Shown here: positions 15,767 to 24,465 of the stretch, one piece after another
How positions within the stretch are numbered: position 1 is the stretch's first letter
Layout of the letters: each line of letters begins with the position of its first letter
Origin: Bradyrhizobium genosp. SA-3
GTDB lineage: Bacteria; Pseudomonadota; Alphaproteobacteria; Rhizobiales; Xanthobacteraceae
Assembly: GCF_004212635.1 (NCBI RefSeq)
Contig: NZ_PSRT01000032.1
Location: forward strand, 1-64,000
DNA: 64,000 nucleotides
Direction of reading: 5' to 3'
Program-made: the position numbers and the translations under genes
Notes under the pieces: model-generated
The model's database searches: none
Told to the model about the DNA's origin: nothing
The model's input: the letters and a program-made list of their open reading frames with translations, nothing else

Positions 15767-16008
15767 TTACTGCTTTCTGATACCCGCAATCTCGACGGTG
15801 AACCGAACGCGCATGACCGGCCCCGAATCGTCGCGGACCTCGATTGAGGACTCGCTAGGCTTCATTGGCCGCTGGAAGTTCTCCGCAGCCGCGTCGGCCA
15901 TAGCCCGCGCGGCCTCTGCTCTGCGGCGTCCATGTCGGAGAACTCTAGACCTTCCTCGTCAACCACAAGGCCATCTTGGTCCAGCAAATCGAAGTAATAG
16001 CGTGACAT
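15767..16008 (-). pseudogene. DUF6894-type protein gene with a frameshift
   Basis: From ATG 16008 the frame reads MSRYYFDLLDQDGLVVDEEG, then LEFSDMDAAEQ, the classic opening of the 75-80 residue DUF6894 family ('..RYYFDL.D......D.EG.E..D...A..EA'). After about 15918 that frame becomes Arg-rich and soon stops, while a frame one base away gives EAARAMADAAAENFQRPMKP, then SSIEVRDDSGPVMRVRFTVE, the family's C-terminal half, ending at TAA 15767-15769. A single-base deletion near 15912-15920 would account for this. Confidence 0.7.
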
Positions 16009-16254
16009 TGTCATAGGATCGGCCCTGCCGCTGGGCGATCAATTAACGCAAATTTCGTTCCTAAGCTAGAACAGTCGAAAACTCATCGTCCTCAATAACC
16101 GAAGGCTTTTTCGGAGAAGCCCGGTTCAGCCGTTTCCTGCCGACTCGCAGGATGCCGCGAGCTAGGACCTCGTCCCGTCGCCCACCTTGACCGCAGGCGA
16201 TGGCGGCCCCTCAATTTGGTCACTGCGATATTCCTCCCCGTCAATCGGGGACGA

Positions 16255-16274
16255 CCGGCCGCCTGCACGGCCGG
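16255..16274 (-). terminator. Hairpin after the ferritin-like gene
   Basis: A perfect 7-bp inverted repeat CCGGCCG/CGGCCGG with a 6-base loop, 19 bases after the stop of the ferritin-like gene. There is no T run, so it would be a weak or factor-dependent terminator. Confidence 0.45.
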
Positions 16275-16292
16275 CCTGTGCCCAGTGGGGGC

Positions 16293-17195
16293 CTAGGTGG
16301 ACCTGAGCACGCCGTTCATTCCGTTCGGATAGAAGCCGCCTTTGCTGACGCCCTGCTTCTCGGTCAAATAGACGATATGCAGCACCTCCTGCGGGGTGCG
16401 GCGAAAGGCAATGGCATCGGGTGTTGACGGAACGACGTTGGCTTTGCCGTTCATCCGGATGCCCTGGTCCTTGTCCTGACCACCATCGAGCTGGTCGCGG
16501 GCGTCGGAAATGCCGTTGGCCGCATTCCAGGCCTTTTCACCCATCAAATACAGCTGCGAGCGCGCCATCCCCATGTGGTACGCCTCGACAGCCAAAATGC
16601 CCGCCGCAGCTTCGACGAACTCCTTGCTCTTAATCAGCGGCGCTGCCCCGGCATACGCCGTCACGCCGACGTCCTCAAACAGCATGCCGCCCAGCAGGAC
16701 ACTCATGTCATCGGCAAACGGATCGAAGTCGGCGGGGAGACCGGCTGCCTGGGCGGCTGCCTTGAAACCCGCATCGAAATCGATGGCCGGGCGCGATACC
16801 GCCGTCCTGCCCAGCGTCTTGCGATAGAAGCGCACATGGGCAAGCTCGTTTTCGGCTAGCTCCTCGACAAACTCGCGGATTTCCTTCCTGTCGAATTTGG
16901 CTTCGTGTCCGCCAGCGACCCTCGCGGCGTCGGGGCCAGCGTCGGAATCGTCGATGCCCTTGCCGGCCGTGGCACGCAGATAAAACTCAGCCTCCATGTA
17001 TTCCAGGTTCAACGCGAACTGAAAGATGTCCTCATCCTTCACTTCGGCGGCGTGTATTCCAACTCCAGTGGTCTCCTGATGCTTCTGTGCTTTGTGTTGC
17101 GCATGGGCGGTGGGGATCAACAGCCCGCTCAGTCCCAGGACTGATAGGCCGGCGACGGATTGCCGTCGGGAAATACGGGACCGATCCGCGTTCAT
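16293..17195 (-). CDS. Tat-exported ferritin-like domain protein, 300 aa
   Basis: The start is ATG 17195 behind GAGGAGG. The N-terminus has a twin-arginine signal: ISRRQSVAGLSVLGLSGLLI followed by PTAHA. The mature protein holds a ferritin-like four-helix bundle: EDIFQFALNLEYMEAEFYLR (Glu-x2-His-type ligands expected from EYMEAEF), then VEELAENELAHVRFYRKTLG (E...H), then AAAGILAVEAYHMGMARSQL (E..H). These E/H pairs match the dinuclear-metal ligands of the family to which plant desiccation protein PCC13-62 and bacterial exported ferritin-like proteins belong. It probably acts in the periplasm; iron binding is inferred. The C-terminal 60 residues (TPDAIAFRRTPQEVLHIVYL...) are also typical of this family. 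Confidence 0.85.
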   Translation of the reverse strand: MNADRSRISRRQSVAGLSVLGLSGLLIPTAHAQHKAQKHQETTGVGIHAAEVKDEDIFQFALNLEYMEAEFYLRATAGKGIDDSDAGPDAARVAGGHEAKFDRKEIREFVEELAENELAHVRFYRKTLGRTAVSRPAIDFDAGFKAAAQAAGLPADFDPFADDMSVLLGGMLFEDVGVTAYAGAAPLIKSKEFVEAAAGILAVEAYHMGMARSQLYLMGEKAWNAANGISDARDQLDGGQDKDQGIRMNGKANVVPSTPDAIAFRRTPQEVLHIVYLTEKQGVSKGGFYPNGMNGVLRST

Positions 17196-17803
17196 AGCTA
17201 ACCTCCTCTTCATGATGATGTGGCGCGCTTTCCGGAGCGGCAAATCGCGGTCCGCTATTCGGCCGCTCGGCGTGGCGTGCGATGCATCAGAAACGGGAGG
17301 AGCTTGCTTCCGTTCCGACTGCGCGCAGCTCCGAACTGAATGTCACTATGTCAGTTGTCACGCGCGATCCCAGAGGCGGACGAGTTCGCGCAACTCAAAA
17401 CCGGCAATACCCACATGAGCGGAGAGCTTCTGCTCGGTCCCAAAAAGCGGACGTCTGCGCCTATAAGGACACGGTCGAGTTTGAAGAGAAAACCCTGCTC
17501 CACCCAGCCGCGCGAATAGTAGGAGGCAGGCCCGGAGAAACGCCGCTCTCAACCGCTAGCGGGCATCGCCGCGTGCACGGCGAAGGCCGCGCCAGGACGG
17601 CGCCGACCAAACCCAGGGCGAGCCAGCCGACCGCGGCCGAGATGCCGCGGCGCGGCTCCTGCAGTGCGGCCGTGCCGATTAGGATCTCGATGTCGCCCTA
17701 AGTCGACTCACCTAGCCCAGATACGACACGTCCCTCGCGCGCGACGCCAGCTCGGCCTCGATCTTGTCGCGCGGATTACATAGTTCCCGCACCTCGCCCG
17801 CCG
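17196..17803. other. Intergenic stretch without a supported gene
   Basis: About 600 bases. One minus-strand frame near 17580-17700 reads IEILIGTAALQEPRRGISAA, then VGWLALGLVGAVLARP, which looks like the remains of a membrane-protein gene but has no start. Plus-strand frames are Arg-rich and unconvincing. Confidence 0.35.
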
Positions 17804-19006
17804 CTATGTTTGCTGGACGAGAGAATGCAATGCCTTAACCGCAGCTTCCCGGTCCTGCACAGGGACAAAAAGGCTGACCGAATGCGGCGACAACACATAC
17901 TTGGCGGGGACAATCCCGTGATGTCCGAGAACCTGCAGTACTCTGAACGGCAATTCTGACGAAACGCCGCCGAAGCAGGTGAGACTCACCGAGCTTGAAG
18001 CCTCGCGCTGCTTGCGCAGGTCCTTGCGTTGCTCCAGCGTGCGCAACAGCGCGTCGAGCCACTCTGAATCACAGGCCACGGTCATACTGGTTTTTCCCAT
18101 GGTGAAGCTCGAGGCGAGGAGTTGTGGCCAGGACAGACTGTTTTCCTTGAGATGCTGTGCGAATTTCTCGAAACCCTGATTCAGATCCTTGGAATCGATT
18201 TCCACATGCTCAATGCGAGCCATCGAATTGACGGCTAGAACCTTTCCATTTTCCATACCTGCAACCTCTTTCGTCACTTGCGTGCCGAGTTCAACGCCAC
18301 CCCACCGCTTGAGAATCAGAGGCACATCCTGACTTTGCGCCAGCTCTACGCTGCGAAAATGCAGGATTTTTGCACCCCAGAAGCACATTTCAGAAAGGGA
18401 TGCGAAGTCCACTCGCCGCAGCGGCTTTGCATCCGGCACGATTTGCGGATCGGCAGAACAAATTCCATCGACCTCTTTGATGATTTCACAGCGCTCCGCC
18501 TTCAGCGCCGCAGCCATTGCAACGGCAGTGGTGTCGCTGCCGCCTCGGCCGAGCGTGGTGATTTCCCTGGTCGCCGGGTTCACGCCCTGAAATCCTGCCA
18601 GCACCACAACGCGCCCGCGATCGAGTTCCTCACGCACGCGAATTGGGCGTACATCCAGAATGCGCGCCGAGGAATGAGAGTCATCGGTCAACACACCGGC
18701 CTGGCTGCCGGTGAAGCTGATCGCGGGCACTCCGAGATCGGAAAGCGCCATGCTCATCAGGGACATGCTGATGCGCTCACCAGTCGTCAGCAGCATGTCG
18801 AGTTCACGGCGATTGGGACCAGGGCTCACCTGATAAGCCATCTGGATCAATTGGTCGGTGGTCGTGCCCATTGCGGAGACGATCGCCACGACACGATGAC
18901 CACGGCCGTGCAGGTCGGCGAGACTGCGCGCAACCGCGCGAATCTTCGCCGGCGTTTCAAGACAGACACCGCCATATTTCTGCACGATGATGGGATGGTT
19001 GCGCAT
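17804..19006 (-). CDS. Aspartate kinase
   Basis: 400 residues; it phosphorylates L-aspartate in the first step of Lys/Thr/Met and diaminopimelate synthesis. Seen: [20 protein letters not shown] (the KYGG nucleotide-binding motif, with Cys where Ser is usual), [18 protein letters not shown] (residues 77-83, substrate binding), [16 protein letters not shown], and [16 protein letters not shown] (ATP-binding loop). The C-terminal 130 residues form the ACT-type regulatory region. The start abuts the nagA stop (no spacer), so the two are co-transcribed, which is an unusual partner for an amino-sugar gene. In rhizobia this is probably a second aspartate kinase beside the housekeeping copy (inference). 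It could be a lysC paralogue with altered feedback control. Confidence 0.9.
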   Translation of the reverse strand: MRNHPIIVQKYGGVCLETPAKIRAVARSLADLHGRGHRVVAIVSAMGTTTDQLIQMAYQVSPGPNRRELDMLLTTGERISMSLMSMALSDLGVPAISFTGSQAGVLTDDSHSSARILDVRPIRVREELDRGRVVVLAGFQGVNPATREITTLGRGGSDTTAVAMAAALKAERCEIIKEVDGICSADPQIVPDAKPLRRVDFASLSEMCFWGAKILHFRSVELAQSQDVPLILKRWGGVELGTQVTKEVAGMENGKVLAVNSMARIEHVEIDSKDLNQGFEKFAQHLKENSLSWPQLLASSFTMGKTSMTVACDSEWLDALLRTLEQRKDLRKQREASSSVSLTCFGGVSSELPFRVLQVLGHHGIVPAKYVLSPHSVSLFVPVQDREAAVKALHSLVQQT

Positions 19007-20188
19007 CTAACCTCGGTGAGAAACCTCGCTCGCCTCGCCCGAGCCGGCACCAGCTATCCATGTTCCGACGACTTCGAAGTTCGGATTAAAGGCGACAAAG
19101 TCCGCGCGGTAGCCGGGCGCGATCCGTCCAAGCTCGGACTCAAGGCCTAGAAATGCCGCAGGCGTCCGGGAAGCCATGATGAGGGCGTCGACAAGGGGGC
19201 TTCCGACCAGCGCAACGGCGTTGCGCACCGCCTCGATCATGGTGAGATGAGCGCCCGCGAGTATGCCATCGAGGCCGGTCAGGCGATTTTCGTGCAACGC
19301 GATCAGCCTTTCTTGCAGCAAGAATTGCCGGTCGTTCGTGCCCACCAATGGCATGGCATCGGTGACGAGCATCAATCGATCGCGTCCCTTGCAGCGGGAG
19401 GCAACACGCAAGCCGGCGCGGTCAACGTGGATGCCGTCGCAGATAATCCCCGCAAAGAGCCGATCATCAGCTAGCGCGGCGCCCACCAAGCCCGGCTCCC
19501 GGGCGTTCAACTGCGACATGGCGTTGAACAGATGAGTCACCCCCGAGATACCGCGATCGACCGCCGGCCCGATTTCGGCTGCGGTGGCGTCGCTGTGGCC
19601 GGCCGCGATACGCAATCCGGCGTCGATCAATTCATCGATCATGGACGCGGGCACGCATTCCGGGGCCAAGGTCACAATGGAGCGGCCGCGGTGCCCGAAA
19701 CTTTTGATCGCGGCGAGATCGCGCCGATCGGGCACGCGTATCTCGGCTTCCGGATGAATACCCTTGCGAGACCTGTTGAGGGCCGGCCCCTCCAGATGAA
19801 AACCGAGCACGCCGGGAATCATCAGACAAGCCTCGGCGACTGCGGCCAACCGCTCGAGGACCTCGATGCGGTCGGTAATGAGGGTCGGCAAGCAGCCTGT
19901 GGTTCCTGCCTTCCGGTGCGCTGCGACGATGCGTCGAACGCCCGCCTCCGTTGGCTGGTCGTTGAGAAGAACACCCCCTCCTCCATTCACCTGGATGTCG
20001 ATGAATCCAGGCGCAAGGATCGCTTCTGCCGGAAGGTGGATTGAGGCGCGCCCGTCCGCCTCGCCGAAGGCGATGTTTTCAATCCGCCCCTGCGCGATCC
20101 TGACCGACCCCGGCCCGCGCATCTCGGTACCATCAAAGATGTGCTGAGCGGCAATCGAGAGAGAGACGGAAGACTCAGCGTGGCCCAT
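19007..20188 (-). CDS. nagA: N-acetylglucosamine-6-phosphate deacetylase
   Basis: A cytoplasmic amidohydrolase that removes acetate from GlcNAc-6-P. Motifs (counted from the upstream GTG at 20215): FIDIQVNGGGG (residues 71-81, family signature), HLEGP with a metal-binding Glu (140-144), AGHSDA (metal His), THLFNAMS (metal His region), ICDGIHVD and LMLVTDAM with the catalytic Asp. The length is normal for the family. ATG 20188 is preferred as start, but GTG 20215 is possible. It is the first gene of a minus-strand pair with aspartate kinase and diverges from the kinase-murQ-SIS genes. The 90-base gap should hold the control region for both directions. Confidence 0.92.
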   Translation of the reverse strand: MGHAESSVSLSIAAQHIFDGTEMRGPGSVRIAQGRIENIAFGEADGRASIHLPAEAILAPGFIDIQVNGGGGVLLNDQPTEAGVRRIVAAHRKAGTTGCLPTLITDRIEVLERLAAVAEACLMIPGVLGFHLEGPALNRSRKGIHPEAEIRVPDRRDLAAIKSFGHRGRSIVTLAPECVPASMIDELIDAGLRIAAGHSDATAAEIGPAVDRGISGVTHLFNAMSQLNAREPGLVGAALADDRLFAGIICDGIHVDRAGLRVASRCKGRDRLMLVTDAMPLVGTNDRQFLLQERLIALHENRLTGLDGILAGAHLTMIEAVRNAVALVGSPLVDALIMASRTPAAFLGLESELGRIAPGYRADFVAFNPNFEVVGTWIAGAGSGEASEVSHRG

Positions 20189-20305
20189 CAGTATTGATCC
20201 AAGAATAGCAGTCACGGGCTCGTGAGGTGAGTCCCGTCCCCTTCAGGACCTTATATGTACCAGGAGCCTCGGGGACCCGGAGCTGACCCCTTGCGTTAAA
20301 TTTCC

Positions 20306-21229
20306 ATGGGACCAAAAGGTACCACGTATCTCGGCATTGATGGCGGTGGAACCCGTTGCCGTGCCCGGATCGAGGACGAAAACGGCAGGCTGCTCGGCGA
20401 AGCCAGCTCGGGATCTGCGACGACGCGGATTGGCGTCGAAAAGGCCTGGCGTTCTATCTTGGAGGCAACCGAAGTGGCGGCCGCACAGTCCGGCCTGACG
20501 CAAGAGGATTTCGCGCGGATGCGCGCCGGAATTGGCCTTGCCGGACTTGGCCGCCGGGGCGCGGAAGCGGCGCTCAAGAACATCGCGCATCCCTTTGCGT
20601 CCGTTATCTTCATCAGCGACGGCCTCGCGGCCTGTCTCGGCGCCCACAGCGGCGCGGATGGGGCCATCGTAGTCGCCGGCACAGGCTCGGCGGGTGTCGG
20701 CCTGCTCGACGGCCGCGAAATCCGTCTCGCCGGCTACGGCTTTCCCGTGTCTGACGAAGGCAGCGGCGCCGACATCGGCCTGCAGGTTGTTCGACTGGCG
20801 CTGCGGGCCGCGGATCGCCGCGGCGAGCTGACCCCATTGCTTTCAGAGGTGCTGGGCGCATTCGATCATGATCCTTATCAAGCGGTGGCCTGGTCTGAAG
20901 AAGCCAAGGCCACGGACTACGCCGCGTTGGCGCCGATCGTAATGCGTCACGCCAATCAGGGCGATCCGATCGGCCGTCGCATCGTCGAACGCGCGGCCGA
21001 TGCAATTGGCGATCTGCTCGATTTGTTCCTGGCGAGAGGGATTGACCGGCTCTCGCTGGTGGGCGGGCTCGCGGATCCCATTACGCCATGGCTGACGCCT
21101 GATCTGCGCGCCCGCCTGAGGCGTCCTGACGCCGATGCAGCGGCCGGCGCCTTACTGGTGGCACGAGGACGGCTTGACCTGTCCAAGAGAGAAACTGAGC
21201 ATGAACAGGCTTCGAAGTTCAGCGTTTGA
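20306..21229 (+). CDS. BadF/BadG-family amino-sugar kinase (NagK-like)
   Basis: 307 residues of the ASKHA kinase fold. Seen: YLGIDGGGTRCRARIEDENG (phosphate 1 loop), SGSATTRIG, GIGLAGLG, ISDGLAACLGAHSGADGAIV with VVAGTGSAG (phosphate 2 loop), GYGFPVSDEGSGADIGLQVV, and LVGGLADPITPWL (adenosine motif). In Rhizobiales such kinases phosphorylate GlcNAc (or MurNAc) taken up from cell-wall turnover. The neighbours murQ (overlap 29 bases) and the SIS gene support GlcNAc/MurNAc as substrate. There is no clear Shine-Dalgarno sequence before ATG 20306. Confidence 0.88.
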   Translation: MGPKGTTYLGIDGGGTRCRARIEDENGRLLGEASSGSATTRIGVEKAWRSILEATEVAAAQSGLTQEDFARMRAGIGLAGLGRRGAEAALKNIAHPFASVIFISDGLAACLGAHSGADGAIVVAGTGSAGVGLLDGREIRLAGYGFPVSDEGSGADIGLQVVRLALRAADRRGELTPLLSEVLGAFDHDPYQAVAWSEEAKATDYAALAPIVMRHANQGDPIGRRIVERAADAIGDLLDLFLARGIDRLSLVGGLADPITPWLTPDLRARLRRPDADAAAGALLVARGRLDLSKRETEHEQASKFSV

Positions 21230-22190
21230 TGGCGCTTGGATCAACAATATGGCTACCGAAGAAGTCGATCCCCGTTTTGCCGATCTTGATGCTTGGCCGC
21301 TGCCGTCAGCGATGGAAGCGATGTGGGAGGGCCAGCTTGCGGCAGTCGCCGCGATCGGCCATGCCCTCCCCGCGATCACTGCGGCGACTGAAGCGGCCAA
21401 AGTGGCCCTGGGCGATCGCGGTCGCATCGTGTACGTCGGCGCCGGCACCTCAGGCCGCGTAGCGGTGCAGGACGGCGCCGAGCTGACGCCGACCTTCGCC
21501 TGGCCCCGCGAGCGCGTCCGCTTCATCGTCGCCGGCGGAGACAGCGCGTTCATCACCAGCATCGAGGGCGCGGAGGATGCTGTCGATGATGCGGTCACGC
21601 AGATCAATGCCGCGCGGCTCACGCCGCGCGACGTGGTGATTGCGGTAGCCGCCAGCGGGACAACGCCATTCACAGTCGCGGCACTGCAGCAGGCAGGCTC
21701 ATTCGGTGCAGTGACGATCGGAGTCGCCAACAATCGCGGCACCGCACTGCTGGAGGCGGCAAAATTTCCGATCTTGATCGAGACCGGCCGCGAGCTGATC
21801 GCCGGTTCCACGCGGATGAAGGCCGGCACCGCACAGAAGGTCGTTCTCAACCTGATCTCCTCGGGAATCATGCTGCGCCTTGGCCGGGTGTATCGCGGCA
21901 TGATGGTGAACATGCCGCCGACCAATGCCAAGCTGAAGCGGCGCGCGGAAGCCATGGTCGCACAAATCGCGCACTGCGATCCCTCGCGCGCCGCACGATC
22001 GCTTGAGCAGGCCGAGGGAGACATCAAGACGGCTGTCCTTCTGGCGTTGGGTGTCGACAGGGTTGATGCTGAGACCGTTCTCAAAAACTGTGACGGCAAC
22101 CTTCGGCGCGTATTTGTCGAGCTCGCCAGGAATCGTGACCAGCATCCCGCGGGAGCGGCGCGCAATCGAGGCGGAGCGGTTGACCCGTGA
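21201..22190 (+). CDS. murQ: N-acetylmuramic acid 6-phosphate etherase
   Basis: 329 residues; it cleaves the lactyl ether of MurNAc-6-P to give GlcNAc-6-P and D-lactate, feeding NagA. The start is ATG 21201 (MNRLRSSAFDGAWINNMATE). Seen: RIVYVGAGTSGRVAVQDGAE (SIS-domain sugar-phosphate loop, about residues 75-95), FIVAGGDSAFITSIEGAEDA, VIAVAASGTTPFTVAALQQA, GSTRMKAGTAQKVVLNLISS (highly conserved in MurQ) and GRVYRGMMVNMPPTNAKL. It overlaps the kinase gene by 29 bases and ends 1 base into the next start (TGATG). Confidence 0.95.
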   Translation: MNRLRSSAFDGAWINNMATEEVDPRFADLDAWPLPSAMEAMWEGQLAAVAAIGHALPAITAATEAAKVALGDRGRIVYVGAGTSGRVAVQDGAELTPTFAWPRERVRFIVAGGDSAFITSIEGAEDAVDDAVTQINAARLTPRDVVIAVAASGTTPFTVAALQQAGSFGAVTIGVANNRGTALLEAAKFPILIETGRELIAGSTRMKAGTAQKVVLNLISSGIMLRLGRVYRGMMVNMPPTNAKLKRRAEAMVAQIAHCDPSRAARSLEQAEGDIKTAVLLALGVDRVDAETVLKNCDGNLRRVFVELARNRDQHPAGAARNRGGAVDP

Positions 22191-23200
22191 TGACATCCGC
22201 GATGGCGAGCGAAATCGGAGAAAGCGCGGATGTTGTCGCCAACATCGTTCGCAGTCGCCCCGCCGCGCGCGACATCACACAGCGAATTGGGATTGGCTCC
22301 ACCCCCCTGTGCGTCGTGTGCGGCCGGGGAAGCTCTGGGCACGCCGGGGTTTTCTTGAGATACCTTGTCGAGACGCGGCTTCGCCTTCCTGTTTCAGCCA
22401 GCGCTCCTTCGGTGATCACGGCATTTCGCACGCCCTTGATGCTGCGCCATGCGCTGTTCATCGTGATCTCGCAGTCCGGGCGCAGCCCGGATCTCGTCGC
22501 GGCGACCAGGTCGGCGCGCGCCTCGGGCGCCCGCACCATTGCCATCGTCAATGCGACGTCGTCGCCGGTGGCTGACGAAGCGGAGTTCGTCGTTCCGATC
22601 GAAGCCGGCCAGGAGCATTCCGTAGCTGCGACCAAGACCGTGGTCGGCTCGATGGCTGCCAGTGCCGGACTCGTTGCCGAGCTGGCCGAAGATCAGGCGC
22701 TGCGGTCGGCTCTCGAGAGGCTGCCCGAGCGCCTGCATCGCGCGCTGGCGCTCGACTGGTCTGAGATTGCCGCTGATCTCGCCAAGGCGTCAGCCGTGTT
22801 TGTGGCGGCGCGGGGCCTTGGCCTGGGCTCGGCGAAGGAGATCGCGCTCAAACTTTCGGAAATCCTGCGCCTGCCTTCGATTGGTCTAAGCGCCGCAGAG
22901 CTGCAGCATGGGCCGCGCGCCGCGCTATCGTCGCGCACGCCGGTTGTCATGATGCGCCTCATGGATGAAACGGCGGCCACGGTGGACGCGCTGGCAGCAG
23001 AAATGCGCAAGCAAAAGATCGCGCTGCATCTCTGCGGCGGACCACATGGGTCGCTGCCCTGGTTGGCGGAGGATGACCCCGCGACTGATCCGATCACCAT
23101 GCTCGTTCCGGCCTATCGGATGATTGAGCAGACAGCGCGCGCCTGCGGGTTTGACCCGGATCATCCCCCTCGCCTGAGCAAGATTACCGAGACGTTCTGA
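22190..23200 (+). CDS. SIS-domain glucosamine-6-phosphate deaminase-like protein
   Basis: 336 residues with two SIS domains and no glutaminase domain. The first has VVCGRGSSGHAGVFLRYLVE and FIVISQSGRSPDLVAATRSA, then VVPIEAGQEHSVAATKTVVG; the second has VFVAARGLGLGSAKEIALKL, then ILRLPSIGLSAAELQHGPRA. This is the isomerase half of GlmS used catabolically (NagB-II/AgaS type): GlcN-6-P to Fru-6-P plus ammonia. The context (nagA, kinase, murQ) makes that role very likely. The start overlaps the murQ stop by one base; a GTG one codon earlier is also possible. No classical nagB is seen in the window, so this would be the deaminase of the pathway. Confidence 0.88.
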   Translation: MTSAMASEIGESADVVANIVRSRPAARDITQRIGIGSTPLCVVCGRGSSGHAGVFLRYLVETRLRLPVSASAPSVITAFRTPLMLRHALFIVISQSGRSPDLVAATRSARASGARTIAIVNATSSPVADEAEFVVPIEAGQEHSVAATKTVVGSMAASAGLVAELAEDQALRSALERLPERLHRALALDWSEIAADLAKASAVFVAARGLGLGSAKEIALKLSEILRLPSIGLSAAELQHGPRAALSSRTPVVMMRLMDETAATVDALAAEMRKQKIALHLCGGPHGSLPWLAEDDPATDPITMLVPAYRMIEQTARACGFDPDHPPRLSKITETF

Positions 23201-23301
23201 CAGCTGACTGATTGCTGGCTTGCGACCGAAAGCTGGATTGCACCCCGGGCAACGAAGCGGAGCGGGCAACGGAACGCTCGGGCCGCACCGCCGAAACAAT
23301 C

Positions 23302-23583
23302 ATGTACTCTACGATCGCAGACGCCAAAGGAATGAATGGCGTGTCACGCGAGTACTTCGATTTCGTTCGACAGCAGATCGAGAGGACCATGGGCCGCATG
23401 AATGAACCCTGGCGCTGCCGAACTCCTCACGATTTGGCGGCTGTGCAGACTGATCTGATGCGCGACACGATCAGTGGCGCCTTGGATACCAGCCGCCGGA
23501 TGGCGGACATGTCTCTGAAGGTGGCTGACAATGCCGGAAACCATATAACCCAGAGTATCGAACGCATGCGGCAGGCTGCCTAG
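23302..23583 (+). CDS. Phasin-like protein, 93 aa
   Basis: The chosen start is ATG 23302 (MYSTIADAKGMNGVSREYFD); a longer frame from 23212 exists. The protein is all-helical: FVRQQIERTMGRMNEPWRCR, then DLAAVQTDLMRDTISGALDT and SRRMADMSLKVADNAGNHIT. The 'Q..L.RDT...ALDTSRRMAD.S..VAD.AG..I' pattern is the phasin core, small proteins that coat polyhydroxyalkanoate granules or associate with lipids. No PHA gene is nearby. Confidence 0.65.
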   Translation: MYSTIADAKGMNGVSREYFDFVRQQIERTMGRMNEPWRCRTPHDLAAVQTDLMRDTISGALDTSRRMADMSLKVADNAGNHITQSIERMRQAA

Positions 23584-23611
23584 CGCGCCGGCACAATCAT
23601 AGCGCACGTGC

Positions 23612-23630
23612 GCGGCTGAATCTCAGCCGC
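23612..23630 (+). terminator. Hairpin after the phasin-like gene
   Basis: A perfect 8-bp stem GCGGCTGA/TCAGCCGC with a 3-base loop, 28 bases after the stop. It has no following T run, so termination strength is uncertain. Confidence 0.5.
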
Positions 23631-23640
23631 TCGCGTCTCT

Positions 23641-23835
23641 ATGTCTGTGCCTGCTGGACAAGTGAACGCAATACCTTCAGCTCGCGGCTCTCCCCGGGGA
23701 CAACCCGCATGCCCAGAGATGCTCGATGCCGACGAAGGAATTTTGGACGCTACGGTTCAGATGAGCTCATCCAGCTTAGCCCGGTTCGCAGCGCTGTCCC
23801 AATTCTACGAGTCCTATTTCGGAAAGACCAGATGA
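23641..23835 (+). CDS. Possible small protein, 64 aa
   Basis: ATG 23641 follows the phasin hairpin closely. The C-terminal part, EGILDATVQMSSSSLARFAA followed by LSQFYESYFGKTR, has a helical, phasin-end-like look; the N-terminal part is Pro/Ser-rich. There is no ribosome-binding site, so it may be a remnant of a phasin-type gene. Confidence 0.3.
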   Translation: MSVPAGQVNAIPSARGSPRGQPACPEMLDADEGILDATVQMSSSSLARFAALSQFYESYFGKTR

Positions 23836-24280
23836 CCTCAGCAAGCTAGCAGACGCGCAACGAGGCAAATGGACGTGTCTGCGGCTCGTGAAGGTTCCTG
23901 AACTCCCGCCCCTTCAACCATGGACGGAACAACCCTATCCTGGTCGGGTTCACCGATGTGTGGACGCGGCGCGTCTCGATCGCCGCGAACTGCTCTGATG
24001 ATGTAAGAAGGTCCGATGCTCGGACGCGTCGACTCCCCGCAAGAGGCCCGGAGATGCGCGGTCAAACAGGAAGTCGTTAGGTTGTTATCCTAATCAAAGT
24101 TCACTCCTTTTCGCGTCGAACATCGACCGGCTGGAGCTTTGCGCACGCTTCTTCGTCGTGAAGTCCCATCTCCGCTCTACGTTCTGACGCTACGGTTTGT
24201 GCGCTGATCACCGGTGACATCAGGGAACTAGTCGCTACAGCCGTTGTCGCGTGACCGTTAGATTTGCTGTCGGGGGTGCC
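23836..24280. other. Intergenic stretch, nothing supported
   Basis: About 450 bases with only short frames of poor quality on both strands. It ends in the repeat at 24281. Confidence 0.35.
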
Positions 24281-24328
24281 TTTCCCACACCCGCCAAACC
24301 TACGATATCTCATCCAATCCTTTGCACA
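24281..24328. repeat. Dispersed repeat, copy 1 of 2
   Basis: These 48 bases (CACACCCGCCAAACCTACGA and the bases after it) match 31982-32030 with only a few mismatches and one indel. Both copies lie between genes in the same orientation, on either side of tamBA. Confidence 0.6.
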
Positions 24329-24465
24329 ACGCAGTTCACGAGCCCGGTAGCGCATTCAGCTCTTATGCCCTTCGCGACTTTGAAAGGTCGCGATCTTAGT
24401 ATCGGGCGCCAAGTGCGCTATCGGACATGGAACCGGCGCTATCGGTCGAAGAAATCGCTCTTGCG

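Noticed and set aside
17282..17701. Plus-strand frame of 139 codons
   Set aside because: Arg/Pro/Ala-rich, without ribosome-binding site or domain; it lies in a gap that appears to be debris.
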